Shown here in pieces: positions 35,554 through 44,344 of a DNA stretch of 64,000 bases (positions are counted from its first letter, which is position 1; each line of letters starts with the position of its first letter). The stretch comes from an uncultured Acetatifactor sp. (GTDB lineage Bacteria > Bacillota > Clostridia > Lachnospirales > Lachnospiraceae), in the NCBI GenBank assembly GCA_910577665.1, contig CAJTOJ010000005.1, positions 55,721-119,720 of the forward strand, read 5' to 3'. The position numbers and the translations under genes are program-made. Under the pieces are notes generated by a model that worked only from the letters and a program-made list of their open reading frames with translations, was not told where the DNA came from and did not search any database.

Positions 35554-35957
35554 ACTATTCTTCTTTTTTCATTTTGCCCAAACCATAGCCACCAAATGCC
35601 CCTGCAGCTATACCTCCAAAAACATACAAAACTTTCTCCATGATCTCTGGCTTATCTTTCAATAGAACAATAACATGATAAGGAATATCATAGCGGCTAA
35701 CATTGTTAAAAAAGCAAATATCTTTCTCTAAAATTTCTCCACATAACTGTTTTTCATGTCTTGTTCAGCACCATCCAAATACTTTGAAATAATTTCCGTT
35801 TCCTTATACTTCGAAAATCCAGGAGAATAGTTACGATACAACGATACGTTTTCCCTTTTATTGATTGTGTATATACAAAACCTCCTTCTCCCACAGACAT
35901 TTTATCTTTTAATAAAGTATGCCCAATTTGTCCTATAATTGTTTCAAAACGCAACAA
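35554..35957 (-). pseudogene. A+T-rich small gene with frameshifts, unknown function
   Basis: Three reading frames in succession look protein-like and together would make one protein of about 130 residues. The first (35957 downward) gives MLRFETIIGQIGHTLLKDKMS. The second gives TINKRENVSLYRNYSPGFSK and continues to an EIISKYLDGAEQDM stretch. The third gives CGEILEKDICFFNNVSRYD and ends with GGIAAGAFGGYGLGKMKKEE. Two frameshifts, near 35880 and 35755, are needed. The base composition is clearly more A+T-rich than its neighbours, which suggests recent transfer. I recognise no family; the glycine-rich end could be a membrane-active helix. Confidence 0.55.
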
Positions 35958-36009
35958 TTTTCTCTTTACCTATACATTATACCATTTTCCGTAAAAATTA
36001 AAATGATAT

Positions 36010-36888
36010 TCATGACAGTTTCTTCAAGAAGTTCCCGTCCACCCCGACTCCTTCGTTTGTCACTATAAACGCATTGGGGTCATGTTTATGTATGATTGTC
36101 TTCAGACGTCCTACCTCATATTTGGAAGAAATGATATACAGGATGTGGGATTTGTCGTAAGTATATGCCCCCAGGCTGGACCATCTGGTGATTCCCCGGA
36201 CCATCTCCGCAAAGATCTCTTTCTCCAGGGCCGTGGTATCCGCCTTGGTGATCACCGTCACTTCCACATTGATGTTCTGGGTGTGTACCCTGTCCATGGC
36301 CACGGAATACACCGCCGCATAGATCACGGAATACACCACGATCTCCACATCAAACAGGGACAGGCAGATGCCGTAGAGCAAAAGGTTCATGAGCAGGTTC
36401 ACTTTACCCACGCTGAAATCCTGCCGCCATTTGGTCAGCAGGACACCCACCACATCCATTCCACCGCTGGACGCCCCCATCCGCAGGGCGATCCCTACAC
36501 CCGCACCCGAGATGATGCCACCTACCACACAACTGGCCATGGCATCCTTCACAATGGTGACAGGCGGGATCACAGCCAGCGAAAAGCTTAAGGCTGTGAC
36601 AGTGAGCAGGGTCTTGATAAAAAACCTCCTGCCGATCCTGGCAAAGGCTATGATAAATATGGGAATATTAATTATGTAGTAGATCACACCTGCAATATCT
36701 ATGGACTGGAAATGTAGGTTCAGATATTGTGCAAGCAGGGTGCGGATCACCTGGCACAGTCCCATCACCCCTCCGGTATACAGGCCTGCAGGTACCACAA
36801 ACAAATTGACCCCCACCGCATACAGCAAAGCACCCGCAATACATCCAAGCATCCTTTTTCCTTCGTAAACTGCTAATTTCCTGTTCAT
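36010..36888 (-). CDS. YitT family membrane protein
   Basis: A 292-residue membrane protein with five or six helices in the first ~200 residues (YitT/DUF161) and a soluble C-terminal DUF2179 domain (about 210-290, ending NEGVGVDGNFLKKLS). It has the conserved 'PAGLYTGGVMGLCQ' and 'GASSGGMDVVG' turns of this family. Function is unknown; transport of a small solute is often suggested. GGGGG is four bases before the ATG. It stands between the degraded small gene and thioredoxin on the same strand. Confidence 0.92.
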   Translation of the reverse strand: MNRKLAVYEGKRMLGCIAGALLYAVGVNLFVVPAGLYTGGVMGLCQVIRTLLAQYLNLHFQSIDIAGVIYYIINIPIFIIAFARIGRRFFIKTLLTVTALSFSLAVIPPVTIVKDAMASCVVGGIISGAGVGIALRMGASSGGMDVVGVLLTKWRQDFSVGKVNLLMNLLLYGICLSLFDVEIVVYSVIYAAVYSVAMDRVHTQNINVEVTVITKADTTALEKEIFAEMVRGITRWSSLGAYTYDKSHILYIISSKYEVGRLKTIIHKHDPNAFIVTNEGVGVDGNFLKKLS

Positions 36889-37085
36889 ATATCCCCCATG
36901 TACCCATCCGGACTATTCCGCAGGCCGTAACACATTCCCTGATCCGGCAGTTGTATCCGCCAGCGGCACCCCGCTGGCAGATACACTGGCGCGGATCCGT
37001 CCTCCGGTTCCTGTTTCCTGCTCTACTGCAAGCCCAATGCCCCGTCAGCCTGCTGCGGGGTAATTGACTCTGTTCCCAAAAGGAT

Positions 37086-37409
37086 TTACAGCCCTGCTGC
37101 CTGTTCCACCTTCCTCTTCAGCTCGGATGCGGACATGGCACCAATAAAAGTATCCGCCGGCTTGCCATCTTTAAACACAATAAAACACGGGATACTGGAT
37201 ACACGGTATCTCTGGGCCACTTGCATGTTTTCCTCTGTGTTACATTTGCCAACCTTGACCTTGCCATCCAGCTCCTGGGACAGCTTATCCACCACTGGTG
37301 CCATCATCCTGCAGGGATTGCACCAGTCTGCATAGAAATCCACCAGCACGGGGATATCCGATCCCAGTACTTCCGTCTCAAAATTGTCCGTAGTAAACTT
37401 ATATTCCAC
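37086..37409 (-). CDS. trxA: thioredoxin
   Basis: A 107-residue thioredoxin, the small disulfide reductase of the cytoplasm. The active site reads WCNPCRM instead of the canonical WCGPC; the Asn may shift the redox potential. The cis-proline segment SSIPCFIVFKDGK carries an extra Cys just before the aromatic strand. Start is GTG at 37409 with AGGAG five bases upstream. No thioredoxin reductase gene is adjacent. Confidence 0.94.
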   Translation of the reverse strand: MEYKFTTDNFETEVLGSDIPVLVDFYADWCNPCRMMAPVVDKLSQELDGKVKVGKCNTEENMQVAQRYRVSSIPCFIVFKDGKPADTFIGAMSASELKRKVEQAAGL

Positions 37410-37472
37410 CTTAACTCCTATCCGCGCGTTGCGATGCGCAATATAACCAATAGTTGAATACGCATTTTTTAT

Positions 37473-38165
37473 TCAACTTTCCAGACATGCCGCTTTTGCG
37501 GCACAAACAGTAGATGTGGTGTCTGGGGCAATCACATATTTACAGATCGGATTGCCCATGGCAGAGAATTTCTCCTCATACTCTGTCATCACATTCCCCC
37601 GCATCAAAGCAGGATTCCCGTGAAGGTCATAGGTGAGTACTTCCGCCTTCCATCCGGCCGGTTCCAGTTCTTCCACAGCAAAATCAAAAAGCTGTCTGTT
37701 GTCTGTCTTGAACTCCAGTCTGCCCTCCGGCTTCAGGATCCGTTCATACCTTTTGAGGAACTCCCTGGAAGGAAGCCTTCGCTTGGCATGCCTGTCCTTT
37801 GGCCAGGGGTCAGAGAAGTTCAAGTAGATCCGTTCCACCTCACTGGCGCCGAACACCTCTCCGATGTCCTCCGCATCCATACGCAGGAATTTCAAATTGG
37901 GAAGCTTCTCCTGCTCCATCTTCTGGATGGCCCTAAGCAGTACACTGGAGTACTTCTCTATCCCTACGTAATTGATATCCGGATGCTCCCTTGCCATAGT
38001 ATGGATAAATCTGCCCTTCCCCATACCAATTTCGATATGGATGGGATAGGAATTCCCGAATATCCGTCCCCAGGTTCCAGGACACTGTCTCTGTATGGCC
38101 TCCTGCACCACAAAGGGACAAGCGGCAATCACCTCCCGGGATCCCGTAATATTGCGTAGTCTCAT
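37473..38165 (-). CDS. trmB: tRNA (guanine-N7-)-methyltransferase
   Basis: A 230-residue SAM-dependent enzyme that makes m7G46 in tRNA. The start at 38165 (MRLRNITGSREVI) is preceded by GGGAGG. Class I methyltransferase motifs are present: HIEIGMGKGRFIHTMA for SAM binding, VGIEKYSSV, and the TrmB signature YLNFSDPWPKDRHAKRRL, with a late FKTDNRQLFDFAVE. Short gap to thioredoxin on the same strand; divergent from dacF. Confidence 0.96.
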   Translation of the reverse strand: MRLRNITGSREVIAACPFVVQEAIQRQCPGTWGRIFGNSYPIHIEIGMGKGRFIHTMAREHPDINYVGIEKYSSVLLRAIQKMEQEKLPNLKFLRMDAEDIGEVFGASEVERIYLNFSDPWPKDRHAKRRLPSREFLKRYERILKPEGRLEFKTDNRQLFDFAVEELEPAGWKAEVLTYDLHGNPALMRGNVMTEYEEKFSAMGNPICKYVIAPDTTSTVCAAKAACLES

Positions 38166-38359
38166 AACCTTATTACCTCCCCGCCGCATCCTATACCTCA
38201 TGATTACTGTACTTTATCTTTTCCTGCTTGTCAATCCGAAAATCCCCGGATTTCCTTCTATGGTTTTTCCCAAAAATAGTGTATACTAAGAAGAAAGCTA
38301 CCAGAAAGCATTTGCCAGCCACACTTTAAAACAGTGACACAAACAAAACAGGTGTATTT

Positions 38360-39913
38360 ATGCAGTGTTTAAAATTAAAACCATTCCGTAAAATTACATA
38401 TCTGCTCTGGGCAGTGGCCCTCCTTTCCTCCTGCCTGCCCACACAGGCGGCTACCCTGGATGAAAATGTCCAGCGCTTAGAACAGCAGCGAACCATGGCC
38501 ATACAGTCCAACCAGATTCCCAACTGGCCCACAGGGCCTGTGGTAGGGGCAGAGTCTGCCATCCTCATGGAGATGGAGACCGGCACTATCCTTTACGAGA
38601 AAAATATCCATCAGCGGCAATACCCGGCCAGCACTACCAAGATCCTCACCACTCTCATTGCCGCGGAGCAGTGTCAGTTGGACGAAATGGTGACTTTCTC
38701 CCATGATGCAGTCTTTGACACTCCCAGAGACAGCAACCACATTGCCATGGACGTGGGGCAAGCCCTGACCATGGAGCAGAGTCTTGCCGCTATCCTGATC
38801 CGGTCTGCCAATGAAGTTTCCTTTGCCGTGGCGGAGCATATCACAGGCGGCCACTGGTCCTCCTTCGCAGAGCTTATGAATGAACGGGCTAAAGAGCTTG
38901 GCTGTGTGGATTCCCATTTTGTAAATCCCAATGGCCTGCCGGATGAGAACCATTACACCAGCGCCTATGACCTTGCCATGATCGGCAGGGCATTCTTCGC
39001 CAATGAATTGCTCTGCAAGCTCACCCTCACCAGGCGTCTGGAGATCCCGGCCTCAGACACCCTGCCCCATGCCAAGCTGGAGAACAACGCCATGGCCATC
39101 ATCCCCGGAGGCACCTACGCCTATCCCTACCTGGTAGGCTGTAAAACCGGTTATACCGATTCCGCCAGAAACTGCCTGGTATCCTGTGCAGAGAAAAACG
39201 GTATGAAGCTGATCTGTGTGGTTCTGCGGGATGAACAGCCATTCCATTACGAAGACACCATATCTCTTTTCGAGTACGGTTTCAGCAATTTTGAAAAAGT
39301 GAACGTCTCCCAGGTAGAGACCAAATATGACATTGACAATACCGGCCTGTTTTACAGCGGAAATGATATCTTTGGCAGCTCCAGACCCTTCCTGGCCCTG
39401 GACAGGAATGATTTTATCGTTCTCCCCAGAACAGCCGATTTCCAGGATACCCGGTCTTCCATCTCCTACCAGACAGAAGATCCTTCCCAGGCTGCCCTTA
39501 TCTCCTACACCTATCAAGGGGTGGACATTGGCACTGCCAGGATCAATTTCGCAACGGGCCAGTCCGAAACCGGCATATTTGACAGCCCAATGGAGGAATC
39601 CTCTGCCCACAGCCAGACAGCCAGACCGGCTTCTGTCATCTACATCAACATAGTGCGCTGTATCACCATCGCGTGTGGACTTGGAACCCTTTTTGTGCTG
39701 GGGCTGCTGGTAAAATCTTTTCTGAAGAATTATTCCTTTCCCGCCCGGCACACACGCCGCACCTGGAAAAAGGAACGGCGCAGACAGAAACGGCAGGCCA
39801 GATGGCCCAGGTTCCACAAAAGTCCTCCCAGGCGGGGACTCTACCGGGGTACCCAGGAGAATAGCAGGAATTCCGACAAAACAAAAGCACCGCGCAAGGG
39901 CAGGCGCCGATGA
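38360..39913 (+). CDS. D-alanyl-D-alanine carboxypeptidase (DacF/PBP5 type)
   Basis: A 517-residue secreted penicillin-binding protein that trims the terminal D-Ala of peptidoglycan stem peptides. It has an N-terminal signal peptide (residues 1-31), the active-site STTK at 91-94, the SAN triad member near 150 and KTG near 257. After the C-terminal beta domain there is a membrane helix around 430-455 and then a strongly basic Arg/Lys tail of about 60 residues, which should stay in the cytoplasm. PBP5-type enzymes usually anchor by an amphipathic helix, so a true transmembrane anchor with a long basic tail is less common. Confidence 0.94.
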   Translation: MQCLKLKPFRKITYLLWAVALLSSCLPTQAATLDENVQRLEQQRTMAIQSNQIPNWPTGPVVGAESAILMEMETGTILYEKNIHQRQYPASTTKILTTLIAAEQCQLDEMVTFSHDAVFDTPRDSNHIAMDVGQALTMEQSLAAILIRSANEVSFAVAEHITGGHWSSFAELMNERAKELGCVDSHFVNPNGLPDENHYTSAYDLAMIGRAFFANELLCKLTLTRRLEIPASDTLPHAKLENNAMAIIPGGTYAYPYLVGCKTGYTDSARNCLVSCAEKNGMKLICVVLRDEQPFHYEDTISLFEYGFSNFEKVNVSQVETKYDIDNTGLFYSGNDIFGSSRPFLALDRNDFIVLPRTADFQDTRSSISYQTEDPSQAALISYTYQGVDIGTARINFATGQSETGIFDSPMEESSAHSQTARPASVIYINIVRCITIACGLGTLFVLGLLVKSFLKNYSFPARHTRRTWKKERRRQKRQARWPRFHKSPPRRGLYRGTQENSRNSDKTKAPRKGRRR

Positions 39914-39921
39914 GCTGATGC

Positions 39922-40890
39922 TTACTGTTTCCTATTATCCTTTTTCTTTCCCTGCTTTTGCAGTACCCTGGCCCGTTCACTGCGCTGCCTTAAGTCTTCT
40001 GCCTCCTTGTCCGTGACCAGCTTTGTGGTCTTCACCACATACACACGGCCATCCTGTGCCTTCTGGATCCGGATCTTACCCTTCAGGTACCCGTGTTTTT
40101 CGCAGTGGGCCAGGCAATAATAATGCCTGCCGTTGATAGTGAACCATTTCAGCCTCTTTTTCAGGTTCCGGTGGCAGAGGTAGCACTTGCTGGAGATCAC
40201 CTCCCGGTCAGAAAGTGCTGCCATCTTGTTGTCAAATTCCCTGGAAATATACTTTACGTAGTCATCAAATGCTACCTTGACCTCCTGCCCCCGGCTCCCA
40301 GGCGGGTGGAACACATCATAAGAAACATTCCGCAAGGTTTCCGGCTTCCGTGTCATAATCTGCACCAGGATCTGGGCGGTGTAATAGGCATCACTGAAAG
40401 CCCGGTGGAATGGAATGTCCTTCTCCAGGCCCAGCCAGTCAACCGCATATTCCAGGGCTTTTCTGGATTTTCCATCCTCAAAGGCCAGGCTGAACAGCTT
40501 CTGTACATCCAGAAAAGGCAACGGTCCATCTGACAAGGGTGTCATATGGTAATAAGCCATGTTGCGCTGGAATTCTGTCAGATCCATGCTGCCCCAGGAG
40601 CAGAATATGGATTCCTCCTCCCGGCACCATTCCAGAAAGCAGTCTGCCACCTGCACAAAGGGTTCTCCCCGCAGAAGTTCCTGCATCTGCAGGTGGATCA
40701 GCCTGCTGGTGATCTGGTTCAGCTCCAGATAGACATTTGGCTTCACCAGCCTGCTGAACTCTCCAATCATGACAGCTCTGTCATTCAGTTTTATGGCACC
40801 GATCTCAATGATTTCAAAGGGCAGCCCCTCTACCTCCTGGGATCCGGTGCTATATTGGTTCCATTCCAAATCAAAAACAATATAATTCAT
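39922..40890 (-). CDS. DEDDh 3'-5' exonuclease with zinc-ribbon-like C-terminus
   Basis: A 322-residue exonuclease of the RNase T/DnaQ fold (KapD-like). The start at 40890 (MNYIVFDLEWNQYS) has AAGGA six bases upstream. Exonuclease motifs: FDLEWNQ (Exo I), FCSWGSMDLTEFQRN (Exo II) and HRAFSDAYYTAQI (Exo III, His-Asp). Residues ~230-275 contain CYLCHRNLKKR and YYCLAHCEKHG, four Cys/His pairs resembling a zinc ribbon. The end is a Lys/Arg-rich tail. It may process RNA or DNA ends; the true substrate is unknown. Convergent with dacF. Confidence 0.9.
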   Translation of the reverse strand: MNYIVFDLEWNQYSTGSQEVEGLPFEIIEIGAIKLNDRAVMIGEFSRLVKPNVYLELNQITSRLIHLQMQELLRGEPFVQVADCFLEWCREEESIFCSWGSMDLTEFQRNMAYYHMTPLSDGPLPFLDVQKLFSLAFEDGKSRKALEYAVDWLGLEKDIPFHRAFSDAYYTAQILVQIMTRKPETLRNVSYDVFHPPGSRGQEVKVAFDDYVKYISREFDNKMAALSDREVISSKCYLCHRNLKKRLKWFTINGRHYYCLAHCEKHGYLKGKIRIQKAQDGRVYVVKTTKLVTDKEAEDLRQRSERARVLQKQGKKKDNRKQ

Positions 40891-40986
40891 TGCAATTCCT
40901 TTTTCACACAGCCACGCTTCCTGCCCGGAAGGCATCTGGCAGCCACTTCTGTGACAGATACCTCCGGTTCCTGGTACACCGGCGTA

Positions 40987-41907
40987 TTAGATTCCTTTCA
41001 CGAATCTGTTCTCCATCCAGGTGTGGGCCAGGGTTATCCAGGAAGTACATTCCTCCTGCATGGCATTGCCATCCCTGGTAGCTGTCAGCCGGTTGGCCAG
41101 CCCCAGGCCGTGTCCGCCTCTGGGATACATGTGAAACTCCGTGCTGACACCTGCCCTGCGCAGGGCACTTACAAACAGCAGGGAATTCTCCACAGGTACA
41201 GCATCGTCCGTAAAAGTATGCCACAGGAAAGCCGGGGGTGTCTTATCGCTTACCTGCATCTCCAGGGACATGGAAGGTGTCAGTTCTTCCTCCCTGTCTC
41301 CCAGCAGGTTCTCAAAAGATCCTCTGTGGGCATACTCCCCTGAAGTGATCACCGGATAGCATAAAATCATGCCGTCCGGGCGCAGCATCTCCTGGACAAA
41401 GTCCTGGGACTCTGGCCCTTTACAGACAGCGTTCTTCCCGCAAGACTTTCCCTCTCCAGCCCCTTCTTCTGCTCCTTCCTGGCCGGAAAGCAGGCGTTTC
41501 ACGGACTCTCCCAGAAATGCTTCCTGCCAGAACACCCCCAGGCTGGCTGCCAGATGTCCTCCGGCAGAACTGCCCATGACCACGATCCTGTCAGATGCCA
41601 CATGCCACTCTTCTGCATGGCCGCGGATCATGGCAACGGACAATGCCAGCTCTGTGAGGGCAGTGGGATACACTGACGGTGCACAGGAATAGTTCAGCAC
41701 TGCCGCATGATACCCAAAGGAGAGAAACTGCATGGCATAAGCCTCTCCCTCCCGTGGGGAGGTGTACGCATAGGCTCCTCCCGGACAGATCAGCACCAGC
41801 GGCCTGTGGTCAATTCCGATCTCCTCATAATGTTCCTGGATATACACAGTCAGCCTGGCATAAGGCTGGGAGCCTTCTATTTGAATCGGATATACTTTGT
41901 TGATCAT
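40987..41907 (-). CDS. alpha/beta hydrolase, esterase/lipase-like
   Basis: A 306-residue alpha/beta hydrolase of the BD-FAE/acetyl-esterase type. The oxyanion loop CPGGAYAY, the nucleophile elbow VVMGSSAGGHLAAS, an Asp in WHTFTDDAVPV and the His in PRGGHGLGLAN make up a complete catalytic set. An insert around residues 135-165 (Glu/Gly/Ser-rich) replaces the usual cap. There is no signal peptide, so it acts in the cytoplasm, probably removing acetyl or feruloyl groups from imported sugars. It lies between the exonuclease and proS with no shared operon signs. Confidence 0.88.
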   Translation of the reverse strand: MINKVYPIQIEGSQPYARLTVYIQEHYEEIGIDHRPLVLICPGGAYAYTSPREGEAYAMQFLSFGYHAAVLNYSCAPSVYPTALTELALSVAMIRGHAEEWHVASDRIVVMGSSAGGHLAASLGVFWQEAFLGESVKRLLSGQEGAEEGAGEGKSCGKNAVCKGPESQDFVQEMLRPDGMILCYPVITSGEYAHRGSFENLLGDREEELTPSMSLEMQVSDKTPPAFLWHTFTDDAVPVENSLLFVSALRRAGVSTEFHMYPRGGHGLGLANRLTATRDGNAMQEECTSWITLAHTWMENRFVKGI

Positions 41908-41953
41908 CTCATTCTCCTCTCTATGTCAGTGGAATTAACTTCTTCCCACCCTA

Positions 41954-43387
41954 CTAATAGGCTCTCCCCCAGTACACCATCTTCTTCGCAGGCTTCCCAC
42001 AGCACACACAGGTATCTGCAATCTGCTCCTGCTCAAAAGGCATACAACGGCTGGTCACGGCCAGTTTCTCCTTGATCTGGTCCTCACAGGCCTGCTCCCC
42101 GCACCACATAGCCTTCACAAAGCCAGTCTTTTCCTTGAAAATCTTCTCAAATTCCTCCATATTGGCGGCAGTATAGGTGTGGGCATCCCTGTGGGCCCTG
42201 GCCCGTTCCAGCATGTCCCTCTGAATGGTCTCCAGAAGCTCCCCTGCCTTCTCCTCCAGTTCCTCCAGGGCCACTTCTGTCTTCTCCCTGGTATCCCTGC
42301 GGCACAGGACGCATTTGCCTGCCTCAATATCCTTAGGACCGATCTCCACACGGACAGGGTATCCCCGCATCTCTGCCTCGGCAAATTTCCAGCCGGGGGT
42401 CTTCTCGGAATCGTCCACCTTCACCCGGAATTCTCCTTTCAGCCGGTCACGAAGCTCATAAGCCTTCTCCAGCACCCCTTCCTTCTTCTGCTGGATGGGA
42501 ATAATGCAGATCTGGATGGGAGCCACCTTTGGAGGCAGCACCAGCCCCTCATTGTCCCCATGCACCATGATGATACCACCAATGAGACGGGTACTCATGC
42601 CCCAGGAGGTCTGGTGTACATATTTCAGGGTATTGTCCCTGTCTGCAAACTGGATGCCGAAGGCCTTGGCAAAGCCATCCCCGAAATTGTGGCTGGTGCC
42701 GGACTGCAGGGCCTTGCCGTCATGCATTAAGGCCTCTATGGTATAGGTGGCCTCTGCCCCTGCGAACTTCTCCTTCTCCGTCTTCTGCCCCTTGATCACA
42801 GGAATGGCCAGCACCTGCTCACAGAAATCCGCATACACATTCAACATCTGGATGGTACGCTCCTCGGCTTCCTCTGCCGTAGCGTGGGCCGTATGCCCCT
42901 CCTGCCACAGAAACTCCCTGGAACGCAGGAAGGGCCTTGTCTCCTTCTCCCAGCGCACCACGGAACACCACTGGTTGTATACCCTGGGCAGGTCCCGGTA
43001 GGAATGGATGTCATTTTGGTAAAAATCACAGAACAGGGTCTCAGAAGTGGGGCGCACACACATCCTCTCCTGAAGGGGCTGCAACCCTCCGTGGGTCACC
43101 CAGGCCACCTCCGGCGCAAAGCCTTCCACATGATCCTTCTCCTTCTGGAGCAAGGATTCGGGAATGAACATGGGAAGGTACACGTTCTCCACCCCGGCCT
43201 CCTTGAAACGGGCATCCAGCTGCTTCTGGATCAGCTCCCAGATCCCATACCCCGCAGGCTTGATCACCATACACCCCTTTACGGAAGTATAGTCGATCAG
43301 CTCTGCCTTCTTCACCACATCCGTGTACCACTGGGCAAAATCCACGTCCATGGATGTGATCTCTTCCACCATCTTTTTGTCTGCCAT
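41954..43387 (-). CDS. proS: prolyl-tRNA synthetase, archaeal/eukaryotic type
   Basis: A 477-residue class II aminoacyl-tRNA synthetase charging tRNA-Pro. The start at 43387 (MADKKMVEEITS) has AGGAGG upstream. It lacks the editing insertion of the long bacterial ProS and has the C-terminal zinc-binding extension (CVLCRRD and CVCCGKPAKKM) ending in Tyr, the ProS type 3 layout. Class II motifs are visible at RPTSETLFCDF, RWEKETRPFLRSREFLWQEGHT and the later GGIIMVHGDNEGLVLPP. It is regulated by a T-box leader immediately upstream. Confidence 0.96.
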   Translation of the reverse strand: MADKKMVEEITSMDVDFAQWYTDVVKKAELIDYTSVKGCMVIKPAGYGIWELIQKQLDARFKEAGVENVYLPMFIPESLLQKEKDHVEGFAPEVAWVTHGGLQPLQERMCVRPTSETLFCDFYQNDIHSYRDLPRVYNQWCSVVRWEKETRPFLRSREFLWQEGHTAHATAEEAEERTIQMLNVYADFCEQVLAIPVIKGQKTEKEKFAGAEATYTIEALMHDGKALQSGTSHNFGDGFAKAFGIQFADRDNTLKYVHQTSWGMSTRLIGGIIMVHGDNEGLVLPPKVAPIQICIIPIQQKKEGVLEKAYELRDRLKGEFRVKVDDSEKTPGWKFAEAEMRGYPVRVEIGPKDIEAGKCVLCRRDTREKTEVALEELEEKAGELLETIQRDMLERARAHRDAHTYTAANMEEFEKIFKEKTGFVKAMWCGEQACEDQIKEKLAVTSRCMPFEQEQIADTCVCCGKPAKKMVYWGRAY

Positions 43388-43575
43388 TTTTCCTCCTGCC
43401 TTTCTGGGAACCGTCAAGGCATACCCCCACAAAGGTTCCTCCATAACAGTTCCCTATGCCGCCTGCGCGGCAGTTTCCGGGACTATGTTACCGCTGCCTG
43501 CGGCTTCACCTCCCGTAGCCATATGCTGCACAGATGGAAATACGCCTTTTATGGAACCATGCCAAAAGAGCCATG

Positions 43576-44070
43576 AAAAAAGCCGGACTTCCATCCCCCA
43601 AGGGACCGGAAATCCGGCGGTACCACCCTAATTGACGTCCTGGAATGACTCCACATGCATACTCTCTTCCTGGCGAATCCTGCCCTGCTGCATGCCACTG
43701 TGACAATCCCTCCAACGTCCTTCTCTCCTGTCCGTAACGCTGACAAGCGCCGCGCTTCCTTCCCATATGCCCCATGTCCCAGAGAACTGTCAAAAACTCC
43801 CTGGACATTTTGCCATGTTCCCGTTTCCTGCCAGAAGCGGAAAGCTTCCGGACGCCATGGATCTCGCGCGGAGACTCTGAGGCAGGTTCCGGACCTTCTG
43901 CATGGGAGCCTCTCAGCCGCATCCTTCGCCCGGCAGTGCCATTTTCACGGGCATTCCAGTGTCATCCAATACCACACTGCAATATCCCACTACATGCATC
44001 TGTCCCGGACTCCCGATGCCCCGCTCCCTCTCTGGGATGCTTCCTTTGTCCGTACTATCCCTCTTCACAG
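43576..44070 (-). ncRNA. T-box leader (riboswitch) of proS
   Basis: On the minus strand the T-box core AGGGTGGTACCG lies at plus 43618-43629. It is followed by a terminator whose stem is GCCGGA...TCCGGC and then TTTTTTC (43576-43618). The core can pair as an antiterminator when an uncharged tRNA-Pro binds. An AGAGAGGGAG stretch near 44030 fits the Stem I region. About 400 bases separate Stem I from the core, more than usual. I could not fix the specifier codon. Confidence 0.88.
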
Positions 44071-44077
44071 TCACTTG

Positions 44078-44106
44078 ATATGATGATACCAGGGTCAAAA
44101 GGTCAA
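44078..44106 (-). promoter_or_regulatory. proS T-box promoter
   Basis: On the minus strand TTGACC (plus 44101-44106) and TCATAT (plus 44078-44083) are 17 bases apart, giving a start near 44070. The -35 lies within the repeat-like element next to it. Confidence 0.5.
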
Positions 44107-44257
44107 TAAATCCGATGCAAGTAAAGCTTGCAAGAGGATTTTTGACTTTGGGACCCGCCAAAACACCGAAAAGTAGCCATTTTTGATAAAAAATGAGCGG
44201 ATTTGAGGTGTTTTAGGATTGCGGGAGCACGTAGTGCGGAGCAATCCGTGGTATCAT
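44084..44257. repeat. MITE-like palindromic element
   Basis: A non-coding block of about 170 bases bounded by TGATACC (44084-44090) and GGTATCA (44251-44257). Inside are several stem-loops: GCAAG-TAAA-GCTTGC near 44117, and a nested GGATTGC...GCAATCC (44217-44248) enclosing GCAC-GTA-GTGC. Directly outside is AGAGGTCAAAA-TGTC-TTTTGACCTCT (44259-44284). It looks like a small non-autonomous mobile or REP-type element. Only one copy is in this window. Confidence 0.5.
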
Positions 44258-44258
44258 A

Positions 44259-44284
44259 GAGGTCAAAATGTCTTTTGACCTCTA
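44259..44284 (-). terminator. 11-bp hairpin downstream of the SGNH gene
   Basis: AGAGGTCAAAA and TTTTGACCTCT pair perfectly around a four-base loop, about 60 bases beyond the stop of the SGNH gene at 44345. It has no long T run, so it may be part of the neighbouring repeat rather than a true terminator. Confidence 0.4.
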
Positions 44285-44344
44285 CATGATGTGATTGTAG
44301 TGCATGGGATCCCGTTTTGTCAAGAGGTCCGATGCCTAAAAAAA

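Noticed and set aside
36900..37085. Terminator after thioredoxin (CCCCG...CGGGG stem)
   Set aside because: Stem is short with bulges and no T run follows on either strand.
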